From contig JALUXQ010000064.1 of assembly GCA_027013265.1 (NCBI GenBank), forward strand, positions 1 through 17,030: a stretch of 17,030 nt of DNA, read 5' to 3'. Every line of letters starts with the position of its first letter. Within the stretch, counting starts at the first letter, position 1. This stretch comes from Campylobacteraceae bacterium (GTDB taxonomy: Bacteria; Campylobacterota; Campylobacteria; Campylobacterales; Sulfurospirillaceae). Shown here piece by piece: positions 1 to 7,371 of this stretch. Made by a program: the position numbers and the translations under genes. The notes under the pieces were generated by a model. It searched no databases, was not told the DNA's origin, and saw only the letters and a program-made list of their open reading frames with translations.

Positions 1-499
1 AAAACATATGCCATCTTTTGTATGGTGATGTTGGTTTTTTCTTTGGGATTTTGCCTATTAGAAACTCATATCCTCTGGATCTATATGGGTTTACATCGTA
101 AATCATCTCTATCATGCTATAAATTCCGTCCATCACATCAAATTTTTTGCTATATCCATCCATAAAAATCTTTTCTAAAGATGTTGTTTTTTTGATTTTA
201 TTTAGGGTTATAAAAAGCTCTACTGTATCGTTTGATGATTGAAATCTATAGTACCTGTTGATTAACTTATCTTTTATCTTTGATTGATTTGAGTCTAAAA
301 GTGAAAAGTCAAGTGAATTTAAAAATTTTACGATAAGCTTCGCGTTTCCATAAGCATACATGGAGCACACTAGCGATATAAACTCGTCTTTATATCTTGA
401 AGCTACAAGGAGTGGGTCGGCTTTTTCTAAACAAAGCTCATCTTTATTGTCTCTTTTTTTTACTTCATCATTTAGTAGTTTACTGACAGATTCATACAC
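1..499 (-). CDS. TIGR02757 (DUF2400) family protein, 3' end cut by window edge
   Basis: About 166 residues are visible and the gene runs off the left edge, so the C-terminus is missing. I recognise the family from the segment ADPLLVASRYKDEF near residues 27-40, followed by an AYGNAK stretch, a FLNSLDF helix and, later, MDGIYSMIEMIYDVNP; this matches the conserved TIGR02757 proteins common in Campylobacterota and Bacteroidetes, whose function is not known to me. The start is taken as GTG at 499: an in-frame TAG lies two codons upstream, no ATG occurs until well inside the conserved core, and AAAGAG sits 7 bases upstream. The start overlaps the end of the preceding permease gene by 8 bases, so the two are probably translated together. 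No signal peptide or membrane segment is visible in the part seen. Family call is confident; the role is not known. Confidence 0.85.
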   Translation of the reverse strand, partial: MYESVSKLLNDEVKKRDNKDELCLEKADPLLVASRYKDEFISLVCSMYAYGNAKLIVKFLNSLDFSLLDSNQSKIKDKLINRYYRFQSSNDTVELFITLNKIKKTTSLEKIFMDGYSKKFDVMDGIYSMIEMIYDVNPYRSRGYEFLIGKIPKKKPTSPYKRWHMF

Positions 500-1307
500 T
501 AACTATCTCTTTTTCGTTTGTTTTTGTTTGCAAATAATCAGAGATATTTATGAGTGAATATGTTACTAAAAATATAAAAAATCCTGGAAAAAAACTGAGC
601 CACCAAGCGATGTCAATCACCTCTTTGCCTTCACTAATGATGGTACCCCAACTGATTTGTGGTGGAGTTATACCGATACCCAAAAAACTAAGACCGCTCT
701 CTGCTAAGATAGCACCACTGACTCCAAAAGTAAAACTGATAAAAAAGATTGGTGCGATGAGTGGCGTATAGTACTTTAGTATGATCTTAACAGGAGAGAC
801 CTTTGCTATCTTTAAAATCTTTATAAAAGGCATCTTAGATATCGCAAAACTCTCACTTCTTATCATCCTCGCCATGCCCATCCAACCTGTTATCGAGATA
901 ACAATAACCAAAACCAAAATAGAAGCATTTACATAACTAATAAGAGCTAAAAGCAAGAAAAATGTCGGAAATGTAAGAAACAGATCTATCATCACAACTA
1001 TACTTTTATCTACAACTCCTCTAAAAAATCCCGCACTTACGCCTACAATAAGTCCGACAAAACTGGCTATAAATGCACTCAATACCCCGATGATCAGCGA
1101 AACCTGACCACCTTGCATAAGTCTTGCAAAGAGATCTCGTCCAAGCCTGTCTGTGCCAAAAATATGCTTAAATGATGGTGCTAAGAGTATAGAATCTGGG
1201 TCGAGTTTATACGCAGATATAGTGTAAAAATATGGAAATGCAAAACAGAGTAAAAATATACCAACAAGAACAAAAATACTTATATACGGGATCTTTTTCA
1301 AAAGCAA
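492..1307 (-). CDS. DppC/OppC-type ABC transporter permease
   Basis: An inner-membrane permease subunit (271 residues) of the dipeptide/oligopeptide/nickel ABC importer family. Hallmarks are the N-terminal helix (residues 8-29), the family motif HIFGTDRLGRDLFARL (48-63), further hydrophobic helices, a cytoplasmic loop around 150-184 where the ATPase-contacting motif lies, and the C-terminal ESGLSFLGIGITPPQISWG stretch (203-221) typical of the C-type permease. The start is TTG at 1307: an in-frame TAG three codons upstream rules out a longer protein and no ATG lies near. The gene begins 10 bases after the flgK stop, so it probably sits in the flagellar transcript, and overlaps the DUF2400 gene downstream. 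The partner permease, ATPases and binding protein are not in this window, so the substrate (peptide, nickel or other) cannot be told. Confidence 0.9.
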   Translation of the reverse strand: MLLKKIPYISIFVLVGIFLLCFAFPYFYTISAYKLDPDSILLAPSFKHIFGTDRLGRDLFARLMQGGQVSLIIGVLSAFIASFVGLIVGVSAGFFRGVVDKSIVVMIDLFLTFPTFFLLLALISYVNASILVLVIVISITGWMGMARMIRSESFAISKMPFIKILKIAKVSPVKIILKYYTPLIAPIFFISFTFGVSGAILAESGLSFLGIGITPPQISWGTIISEGKEVIDIAWWLSFFPGFFIFLVTYSLINISDYLQTKTNEKEIVSV

Positions 1308-1317
1308 TGTGACCTAT

Positions 1318-3165
1318 TTAGGCTTTTATTCCAAGCAGTGTATTTAGCATTTGATCTATAGTTGTAATAACTTTTGCATTTACTCCATACGCAGTTTGAA
1401 ACTTCATAAGATTTGTCAACTCTGCATCAGTACTCACTCCACTTATCGACTGAAATTCAGCATTTACTGTGTTAAATAGTGCGGTTGAAGTATCTTTTTC
1501 TCTACCTGCTTTTTCGCCATCTGTTGCTATATTTGCTGTAAAAAACCTATAAAAACCATCTAAGCTTTCGTTTACGGTAGAGCCATCTTTTCTATAAAAA
1601 TCCAATTTATTATACTGAAGCTGAATCATGTCGTTTGCAACATCATTGTTTCCGCTAATCGGTGCTTTATAACCTTGCATTTTACTTGGGTCATTTTTAA
1701 GTTCACTCTTAACTGAAATATCAGAGGCATTTGTGCCTGAAAAAAATTGACCAACACCCATGGCTCCTGGAAAATTTGTACCTTTATCTTCTAGTGAGAT
1801 TTTAAAATTTTCTGACGCATGAGAGGATACAGGATTTATAGAAAAAATGCCTCCTCCAAATGTTGCTGTAAAATAATCACTTATATCGTTCGTTGAGTTA
1901 TTATCACCATTATCATCGGTATTAGAGTTTATTTTTTCTACTATACTATTTTTGACTGTTCCATCCATAGTTGTTAAAGAGTTGATATTTATACTCTTTC
2001 TTGCAACCTCTTTGCCAGAATTGTCATACATAACCAAATCAAATGTTCCAGTTTTAATATTTAAAGAAGAGTTAAGTAGTGATGTATCTGCTTTTATATT
2101 GTCATGTACGGGGGATTGCTTACTTAAGCTTGCACTCTTTGCATATATGTTGTTTGTCTGAACTATTAGAGTATTTGCAAATGTATCTAAATTATCTACA
2201 TAGCTTTGCATGATACCATCGCTTGGATATCCTCCATTTGTCTTTTTATCCAAGACTCTACCTCTAAGATCTAACATAGCTCCGATTTTGCCACCTTGAA
2301 TCTTATCTGTTATGTCGTATTTCCTCCCATCTTGCGTTTCGGAGTATAGTGAATAGTAATTGCTTTGATTTCCACTATTGTCTATAACAATAGGATGAAA
2401 AGTTGACGCATCAACAAAGGAGTTTCCAGCTATATTTAGATGATAATCCAAACCTTGATCAGTCATATTTGGGTCAATATTATTATTAGAAGTGATTTGA
2501 CCTTTAAAAACAGAGAAGCTAAGCATTTTTGATAGAGTTAGCTCAAGCTTATCTCTTTGGTCTCTTAAATCATTTGCCCTGTTTGGATTTACACTCTCGA
2601 CATTTCCTATCTCTTTATTTATATTTGCAATTTGCTGACCCATCTGATTTACTTCAATTATATTTGATTTAAGCTCATCATTTATAGTATTCTGCAAATC
2701 TCTTAAAGTCTTTCTTGATTCATTTATTCTAGATGTTAATGTAGCAGCATTTTGCACTAAGGCTACCTTTTGCGAACCATCATTTGTGTTTGATGAAAAG
2801 TCATTCCATGAATTAAAGTAGTTAGTCAAATCATTTGCTACACCCAAATCTTTCAAATCTGGAAAGTGTTTTGCAACCTCAGTCAATCTTTGTTCTGAAA
2901 AATCACTATAGGAGAGTGAATTTGAACTATCTTTTAGTCTCTGGTATGTATATTCATCATGAATTCTAGCTATCTGAGTAACTCTTACTCCTGTACCTAT
3001 ATCTCCAGGAATTGTATGAAACGGAACAGAAGCGGATGTGATTACTCGTTGTCTTGTGTAGTAGTCATTGTTTGCATTTGCTATATTGTGGCTTGTCGTA
3101 GAGGTTGCCACTTCAGCTGCAGAAAGCCCTGAGTAGCCAGTATTTAATGCACTAAATAGACTCAT
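1318..3165 (-). CDS. flgK: flagellar hook-associated protein 1, FlgK
   Basis: FlgK is the first hook-filament junction protein, secreted through the flagellar export apparatus and assembled on top of the hook. The N-terminus (LNTGYSGL...SHNIANANNDYYTRQRV, residues 8-40) is the conserved flagellar rod/hook N-terminal domain, and the C-terminus (LTNLMKFQTAYGVNAKVITTIDQMLNTLLG) is the matching coiled-coil domain; the centre is variable Ser/Asn/Asp-rich sequence, as expected for exposed domains. At 615 residues it is in the usual range for this phylum. A GTG lies one codon before the ATG, but the ATG at 3165 is preferred because it forms a TGATG stop/start overlap with flgN. This is the last flagellar gene of the operon, directly behind the gene for its presumed chaperone FlgN. 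No cleavable signal peptide, consistent with type III-like secretion. Confidence 0.96.
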   Translation of the reverse strand: MSLFSALNTGYSGLSAAEVATSTTSHNIANANNDYYTRQRVITSASVPFHTIPGDIGTGVRVTQIARIHDEYTYQRLKDSSNSLSYSDFSEQRLTEVAKHFPDLKDLGVANDLTNYFNSWNDFSSNTNDGSQKVALVQNAATLTSRINESRKTLRDLQNTINDELKSNIIEVNQMGQQIANINKEIGNVESVNPNRANDLRDQRDKLELTLSKMLSFSVFKGQITSNNNIDPNMTDQGLDYHLNIAGNSFVDASTFHPIVIDNSGNQSNYYSLYSETQDGRKYDITDKIQGGKIGAMLDLRGRVLDKKTNGGYPSDGIMQSYVDNLDTFANTLIVQTNNIYAKSASLSKQSPVHDNIKADTSLLNSSLNIKTGTFDLVMYDNSGKEVARKSININSLTTMDGTVKNSIVEKINSNTDDNGDNNSTNDISDYFTATFGGGIFSINPVSSHASENFKISLEDKGTNFPGAMGVGQFFSGTNASDISVKSELKNDPSKMQGYKAPISGNNDVANDMIQLQYNKLDFYRKDGSTVNESLDGFYRFFTANIATDGEKAGREKDTSTALFNTVNAEFQSISGVSTDAELTNLMKFQTAYGVNAKVITTIDQMLNTLLGIKA

Positions 3166-3593
3166 CACACACTCACTTTTAAGATACTTGCTGGCCTATG
3201 GTCACTTTTATGATAGCCATCCATCTCTCGTGGAAAAATCTTATCCAAAAGTGTATTGTAAAATTCACTTATAATTACTACAAACTTGGCATACTCTTTA
3301 TTTTTATCTTTAAGTATCGATAGTTTTGCTTTCATCTTATTTAATAAATCTCTCTCTTCGTTGCCCAAGACCTTATCCAACTCTTTCTCTTCACTATCCT
3401 TAACAATCTTAACCAACTCATTATCAAGCAGTATCTTTTTGTGTTCAAACGCTTTAATTAGATCATTTTTTATTTTGGTGCGCTCAAATACCAGCTCATG
3501 ATTAGCCTCTTTAATATCTTTTATATCTTTGCTGGTTAATTCTATTAGATTATCAATATCACTTATTGAATTTTCAAGATAGTGTAGTAACAT
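3165..3593 (-). CDS. flgN: FlgN-type flagellar export chaperone
   Basis: A 142-residue, strongly charged, almost wholly helical protein rich in Lys, Glu, Asp and Leu with no membrane segment, as expected for the FlgN family of cytoplasmic chaperones that keep hook-associated proteins (FlgK, FlgL) soluble and deliver them to the export gate. Sequence similarity in this family is weak, so the call rests on size, coiled-coil character and position: between flgM and flgK, the order also found in Campylobacter jejuni (flgI, flgJ, flgM, flgN, flgK). The ATG at 3593 is preceded by AAAGGG at good spacing, and that site lies in the arm of a short inverted repeat (3599-3617). The stop overlaps the flgK start (TGATG), so chaperone and client are translationally coupled. 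Confidence 0.8.
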   Translation of the reverse strand: MLLHYLENSISDIDNLIELTSKDIKDIKEANHELVFERTKIKNDLIKAFEHKKILLDNELVKIVKDSEEKELDKVLGNEERDLLNKMKAKLSILKDKNKEYAKFVVIISEFYNTLLDKIFPREMDGYHKSDHRPASILKVSV

Positions 3594-3598
3594 AATAT

Positions 3599-3617
3599 CC
3601 CTTTTGATTTTAAAGGG
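3599..3617 (-). promoter_or_regulatory. hairpin covering the flgN ribosome binding site
   Basis: On the minus strand CCCTTT, seven loop bases and AAAGGG form a perfect 6-base-pair inverted repeat that begins at the base after the flgM stop codon. The 3' arm AAAGGG is the only plausible Shine-Dalgarno sequence for flgN, 5 bases before its ATG. The arrangement suggests that flgN translation depends on ribosomes finishing flgM and melting the stem. The repeat and its position are seen directly; the coupling is inference, and the stem is short. Confidence 0.45.
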
Positions 3618-3815
3618 TTAGATAATTTCCTTTACGATAGCCTGTACAGTCTTTTGAGTATCTAATTCGTACTCTCCATTTTTAATCTGCTCTTTTATCG
3701 TATCAACTTTATCTAATCCTCTATTTTCTTTGACAGGAGCTGCCCTCTTGTCACCACCTGTTTTTTTCGCATGCTGTAAATAAGATATATCTCCAGCTCC
3801 TACTTTTGAAATCAT
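3618..3815 (-). CDS. flgM: anti-sigma-28 factor FlgM
   Basis: FlgM binds sigma-28 (FliA) in the cytoplasm and blocks late flagellar genes until the finished hook exports it. The protein has 65 residues, like the short FlgM of Campylobacter, with a polar, probably unfolded N-terminal half (GGDKRAAPVKEN) and the conserved C-terminal sigma-binding region LDKVDTIKEQIKNGEYEL...KTVQAIVKEII. A GTG seven codons further upstream keeps the frame open, but the ATG at 3815 is chosen because AAAGG lies 7 bases before it and the usual MISKV-type start follows. It lies between flgJ and flgN in the flgI operon. A sigma-28-like promoter is visible just upstream (3868-3894), which would place the gene under control of the factor it inhibits. 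Confidence 0.9.
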   Translation of the reverse strand: MISKVGAGDISYLQHAKKTGGDKRAAPVKENRGLDKVDTIKEQIKNGEYELDTQKTVQAIVKEII

Positions 3816-3867
3816 TTCATGACCTTTATAAAGCACCTTTTAGGAGATGCTTGGATTCTTACCACAT

Positions 3868-3894
3868 AAATCGTCATAAAATAATAATTATTAA
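3868..3894 (-). promoter_or_regulatory. candidate sigma-28 promoter for flgM
   Basis: Read on the minus strand, TTAATAAT, 11 bases, then GACGATTT. This matches the strong sigma-28 promoter before flaG in this same window (TAAATAAA, 11 bases, GCCGATTT) at 6 of 8 and 7 of 8 positions with identical spacing. The -35 element overlaps the flgJ stop codon, and the predicted start site near 3861 gives a leader of about 45 bases to the flgM ATG. Activity is inferred from sequence only. Confidence 0.5.
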
Positions 3895-4184
3895 GTCTTT
3901 CGCTTCAAAAAATCAAACAACATTTGACTAAAGCCAAATTTACCGCCCATAGCCTTACTTATTGCATCATTATACATGGAGTTATATATCTTATCTCCTG
4001 CATCTTTTGTGAAAAATTTGTTGTCATGCTTCAATGAAACATCTAGTATCTTTTTGATGAAAAATGCTTCAAAATTATCTGTCTGTTTTTTTAATTTTAC
4101 ATCATTTTCTGTATCCATCTTGGTCGGAACTTTTGCCAAATTTTCATAAGAAAAAATGGCTGTACTATTGATTCTGTTTACCAT
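3891..4184 (-). CDS. flgJ: FlgJ-type rod-binding protein (no muramidase domain)
   Basis: A 97-residue protein matching only the N-terminal rod-binding domain of FlgJ: LKKQTDNFEAFFIKKILDVS at about residues 31-50, then a KIYNSMYNDAISKAMG-like stretch and the FGFSQMLFDFL end. In enteric bacteria FlgJ carries a C-terminal peptidoglycan hydrolase; here, as in Campylobacter, that domain is absent and the wall-cutting enzyme must be encoded elsewhere. The likely job is to cap or scaffold rod assembly in the periplasm. The ATG at 4184 shares its A with the flgI stop codon (TAATG) and GGAG lies 8 bases upstream. There is no obvious Sec signal, consistent with flagellar export. Confidence 0.88.
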   Translation of the reverse strand: MVNRINSTAIFSYENLAKVPTKMDTENDVKLKKQTDNFEAFFIKKILDVSLKHDNKFFTKDAGDKIYNSMYNDAISKAMGGKFGFSQMLFDFLKRKT

Positions 4185-5239
4185 TATATAATCTCCAATA
4201 CAGCATTTATTGCCCCTGCTCTTTTTATATTTTCTATAATCGAAATGATATCTTTTGGCTTCGCTCCTAGTTTATGTAAAGCTCTTGTTATATTTGCTAC
4301 TGTTATCTCTTTTTTATCCATGTTTAGTTGATTTTGATTTACGGCTATTTGAACACCATCTTTCATGTTCAGATCATTTTTATCAATAGGAAGTGTTTTT
4401 CTTGGCTCTATCTTTATAGTTATATCACCATGCGTGATAACAACAGGACTCACATGTATGTTTATACCGCTCACCACTGTTCCTGTCCGCTCATCTATCA
4501 CTATCTTGTCCTCTTTTTGATACTGCACATTGACATTTTGAACTTTTGCTAAAAATTCTACCATAGAGATATCTTGAGGCTTTTCAAGTCTTACAGTCCT
4601 TGGGTCAATCGCTGTTGCAACTTTCTCGTCAAAAAATTTATTAAGTGCTTTTTGTATTGAAATTGCTGTATTAAAATCCGATCTTTGCAAACTTAGATTT
4701 GCAAACTTTTGGTGATATATGTCATACACAACATCTCTTTCAACCAAGGCTCCATTAAATATCGTTCCATTTGTGGAGTGGTTTAACTGTCCGCCACCTT
4801 TACCATTCATACCTCCAATTGTGATTGAGCCTTGCGAGAGTGCATAGATTTTACCATCAACTCCCTTTAGTGCTGTCATCAAAAGTGTTCCACCTTGTAG
4901 TGATTTAGCATCACCAATAGAGGATATAACAACATCAAGTTTATCACCCTGTCTTGCAAAAGCGGGTAGTGTAGCTGTCACTATAACGGCTGCTATATTT
5001 TTTGATTTGATATCAGCTGGTTTGATTTTAACATTTACAGTTTGCAAAAGATTTGATAATGACTGTAGAGTAAACAGAGATGAACTTCCATCTCCTGTAC
5101 CATTTAATCCGACAACCAAACCATATCCTATGAGTTTATTTTCTCTTACCCCTATGATATTTGATATATCTTTTATCTTTGCCGCCTGTAAGAGTGAAAA
5201 ATTGAAAAAAATAAACACAACTGCAATGATAAGCTTCAT
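4184..5239 (-). CDS. flgI: flagellar P-ring protein FlgI
   Basis: FlgI forms the periplasmic P ring around the distal rod in the peptidoglycan layer. Residues 1-20 form a Sec signal peptide (lysine, hydrophobic FIFFNFSLLQAA core, cleavage probably after the Ala-Ala). The mature start KIKDISNIIGVRENKLIGYGLVVGLNGTGDG is the signature of the family, and PAFARQGDKLDVVISSIGDA and the C-terminal AGAINAVLEII also fit. About 351 residues, the usual length. Two ATG codons are adjacent; the second (5239) is preferred because AAAGGA is then about 5 bases upstream instead of 2. It is the first gene of the flgI-J-M-N-K operon and follows a sigma-54 promoter at 5282-5300. Confidence 0.97.
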   Translation of the reverse strand: MKLIIAVVFIFFNFSLLQAAKIKDISNIIGVRENKLIGYGLVVGLNGTGDGSSSLFTLQSLSNLLQTVNVKIKPADIKSKNIAAVIVTATLPAFARQGDKLDVVISSIGDAKSLQGGTLLMTALKGVDGKIYALSQGSITIGGMNGKGGGQLNHSTNGTIFNGALVERDVVYDIYHQKFANLSLQRSDFNTAISIQKALNKFFDEKVATAIDPRTVRLEKPQDISMVEFLAKVQNVNVQYQKEDKIVIDERTGTVVSGINIHVSPVVITHGDITIKIEPRKTLPIDKNDLNMKDGVQIAVNQNQLNMDKKEITVANITRALHKLGAKPKDIISIIENIKRAGAINAVLEII

Positions 5240-5281
5240 CATCTTCCTTTAATTTTAATAATAGACTTGTTGCAGTATATC

Positions 5282-5300
5282 AAAGCAATATATGTTCCAT
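5282..5300 (-). promoter_or_regulatory. sigma-54 (RpoN) promoter of the flgI operon
   Basis: The minus strand reads ATGGAACATATATTGCTTT: GG at -24 and GC at -12 separated by exactly 10 bases, with the GGAAC and TTGCTT flanks of the campylobacterial flagellar sigma-54 consensus. The predicted start near 5273 leaves a leader of about 30 bases to flgI. In this phylum rod, ring and hook genes are usually sigma-54 dependent through the regulator FlgR, so position and class agree. Confidence 0.85.
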
Positions 5301-5326
5301 TTTGCTTACTTATAAAATTTTCAATC

Positions 5327-6709
5327 TTATATTTTCAAAACATTTATATTAAAACTAAACTCTGAGCCTACTCCTACCTTGCTTTTAACTTTTAAGTCTA
5401 TCTTGTGTAGTTTCAGTATATATTTTACGATATACAACCCGACCCCTATGGAATTGTCCCAACTAAGTGCATCCACTCTAAAAAACCTTTTTGTTAAGTT
5501 TTTTATATCGTCCTCGCGTATACCTATCCCCTTATCAATAACTTTTAGAAAGCCTTTTTCTATTTTTACTGTTACCTCATCTTCTGAATATTTCAATGCA
5601 TTTTCAATCAAATTTACAAATAAATTTTCAAACATTACAATGTCAGCTCTTATCTTTAAGCTCTCTACCTCAATAGATATATCTCTATTTTTATACTTTT
5701 GCAAAAGCATATCTTTTACATCGTTTAGAACTAGATTTATATCAAAAGATGTAATATTTGGCACAAACGAATCACTCTCAAGCTTAATCGCCATCGACAA
5801 TCTATCAATCATATATGATATCTTTTGGGCGTTTTGAATAACTTTATCTAAAAATTTATCTCGTATATCTATACTCAAATCTGAATCTTCTCTTACACTT
5901 TGCGCATATCCCATGATAGCAGCAACTGGATTTTTAAATTCATGGCTTATCGCAGATATAATGTCACCTTGTTGCTTATTTAGCTCTTTTAACATTTTGG
6001 TATGCTTAGTTTTCAGAATGTTTCTCTTCTCTAATTTTTTTGAAACTACATTTATCTGTTTTACTATAATGTCAAACTCTTTACAACATTGTGCCTTATC
6101 AAATATAGTATCATATTTTTTAGCTATGATACTATCTAGCCCATCTCGTATCTTATCTAAATCCCTCGAAATTTTCACATTCATTTTAAAAGCTATCCAT
6201 AATGATAAAATCATGGTACTTGAAAACATCAAAATTGCATAAATCCAAAACCTTAAAAACTTCTTTTTTATATTTTCTAGCGGATATGCCATCCTAATAT
6301 AAAATTTATCCGTTTTTTTAGCAACATACAGCAGGTTTGCATCGATACTAACCGAATGTCGCACACTATAACCAAATACATTTACTCTTGATTTAACAAT
6401 TTCAGGTCGATTTATATGATTATCCATGCCATCTATATTGCGGTTGCTCTCATATATAACATTCCCATCTAAATCGACTATGGTTACCCTTATATCTGTT
6501 TGTCGATGAATTTTTTTAATAACTTTATCGATATTTTGTGACTTTGCATATATAATCTCAAATTGACTTATCATATTTTTTAGCATTGTCTCATAATTGC
6601 TAGTTTCGATTTTACTAATAAGGTAATATCCTGAAGCCGAGACTACAATAACAACTATAAAAAAGAGTAAAAATAGCTTACGAAAATATATCTGATTTAA
6701 TCTTAGCAA
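5327..6709 (-). CDS. PhoR-like sensor histidine kinase
   Basis: A membrane sensor kinase of 460 residues. In order: first membrane helix (about 11-31), a periplasmic PAS-like sensor region (about 35-150, with RVTIVDLDGNVIYESN and a DNHINRPEI motif seen in PhoR/WalK-type sensors), second helix (153-174), a HAMP-like linker, the dimerisation helix with phospho-acceptor His256 (AISHEFKNPVAAIMGY), then the ATPase domain with N box (N362 to S375), G1 box DKGIGI (392-397), F box (409-410) and G2 box GVGL (422-425). All catalytic boxes are intact. Two adjacent Cys residues (208-209) lie in the linker. The start is TTG at 6709, overlapping the response-regulator stop by 7 bases, with AGGA upstream. 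Last gene of the pst operon, so phosphate limitation is the likely signal; this is inferred from position. Confidence 0.92.
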   Translation of the reverse strand: MLRLNQIYFRKLFLLFFIVVIVVSASGYYLISKIETSNYETMLKNMISQFEIIYAKSQNIDKVIKKIHRQTDIRVTIVDLDGNVIYESNRNIDGMDNHINRPEIVKSRVNVFGYSVRHSVSIDANLLYVAKKTDKFYIRMAYPLENIKKKFLRFWIYAILMFSSTMILSLWIAFKMNVKISRDLDKIRDGLDSIIAKKYDTIFDKAQCCKEFDIIVKQINVVSKKLEKRNILKTKHTKMLKELNKQQGDIISAISHEFKNPVAAIMGYAQSVREDSDLSIDIRDKFLDKVIQNAQKISYMIDRLSMAIKLESDSFVPNITSFDINLVLNDVKDMLLQKYKNRDISIEVESLKIRADIVMFENLFVNLIENALKYSEDEVTVKIEKGFLKVIDKGIGIREDDIKNLTKRFFRVDALSWDNSIGVGLYIVKYILKLHKIDLKVKSKVGVGSEFSFNINVLKI

Positions 6710-7371
6710 AATCTATATCCTATGCCTCTTATCGCAGTTATATAGCTATTTTTTTCTAACTCTATCCTCTTTTTTAGCCTATTCACAGCCACATTTAATG
6801 TTTTATATTGCCTTGTCTCCTTGTCTCTCCAGACATTTTCTAAAATCTCATCTCTATTTAACACTACACCTCTATTTTCGACAAAAAAGAGTAAAAGATC
6901 AAACTCTAATTTACTTAATTTTATTTTTTGACCACACACAAAAGCCTCTCTTGCATCTAAGTCAAGTGAAATACTTTTGTATGCCAACTTCCCACTACCC
7001 ACACTTTTTGTGCGTTTCAAAATAGCCTTAATGCGAAGTAAGAGTTCTTGTATATTATATGGCTTCGTGATATAATCATCTCCGCCCCTTAAAAAACCCT
7101 CCTCTATATCTCTGTCACTATCTTTTGCACTCAGAAATACAACAGGGATTTGATGCCCTTTTTCTCTTATCTTTGCAACAAATTGACTTCCTTCAACACC
7201 AGGAAGATTTCTATCGACTATAAGCAAATCTGGCTGTTCCTGCTCTAAAAAATCTTCCACTTTTTTAGTAGACAAAAAACCTACTACTTCATAACCCTCT
7301 TTACCTAATCTATACTCTAAGAGTTCAAGCAGATCCTCTTCGTCTTCTATAACAACTATTAGTGCACTCAT
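6703..7371 (-). CDS. OmpR/PhoB-family response regulator
   Basis: A 222-residue transcription factor with an N-terminal receiver domain (acidic pair D10-E11, phospho-acceptor D53 in LLIVDRNLPG, S81, K103 in ITKPY) and a C-terminal winged-helix DNA-binding domain (about 127-222, ending in the typical ITAIRGIGYRF wing). All phosphorylation residues are present. Its gene lies between phoU and the histidine kinase, overlapping both (TAATG with phoU upstream), so the pair very probably forms the phosphate-responsive system that controls this operon, a counterpart of PhoB/PhoR or of Campylobacter PhosR/PhosS. The DNA sites it would use may be the direct repeats before pstS at 11738-11772. Function by context; family is certain. 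Confidence 0.93.
   Translation of the reverse strand: MSALIVVIEDEEDLLELLEYRLGKEGYEVVGFLSTKKVEDFLEQEQPDLLIVDRNLPGVEGSQFVAKIREKGHQIPVVFLSAKDSDRDIEEGFLRGGDDYITKPYNIQELLLRIKAILKRTKSVGSGKLAYKSISLDLDAREAFVCGQKIKLSKLEFDLLLFFVENRGVVLNRDEILENVWRDKETRQYKTLNVAVNRLKKRIELEKNSYITAIRGIGYRFC

Noticed and set aside
3816..3836. Longer FlgM starting at an upstream GTG
   Set aside because: The ATG at 3815 has a better-placed AAAGG and gives the usual length and N-terminus.
3848..3864. Possible second sigma-54 site upstream of flgM (GG ... GC on the minus strand)
   Set aside because: The GG and GC are 11 bases apart, not 10, and the flanks do not match GGAAC/TTGC; the sigma-28-like element at 3868-3894 fits better.
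5312..5330. AT-rich imperfect stem after the histidine kinase gene as a terminator
   Set aside because: The stem is almost all A-T pairs with a G-T pair, and no T run follows it on the transcribed strand.
5379..5837. Open frame of 152 residues on the plus strand
   Set aside because: Antisense to the kinase ATPase domain, whose catalytic motifs are intact on the minus strand.
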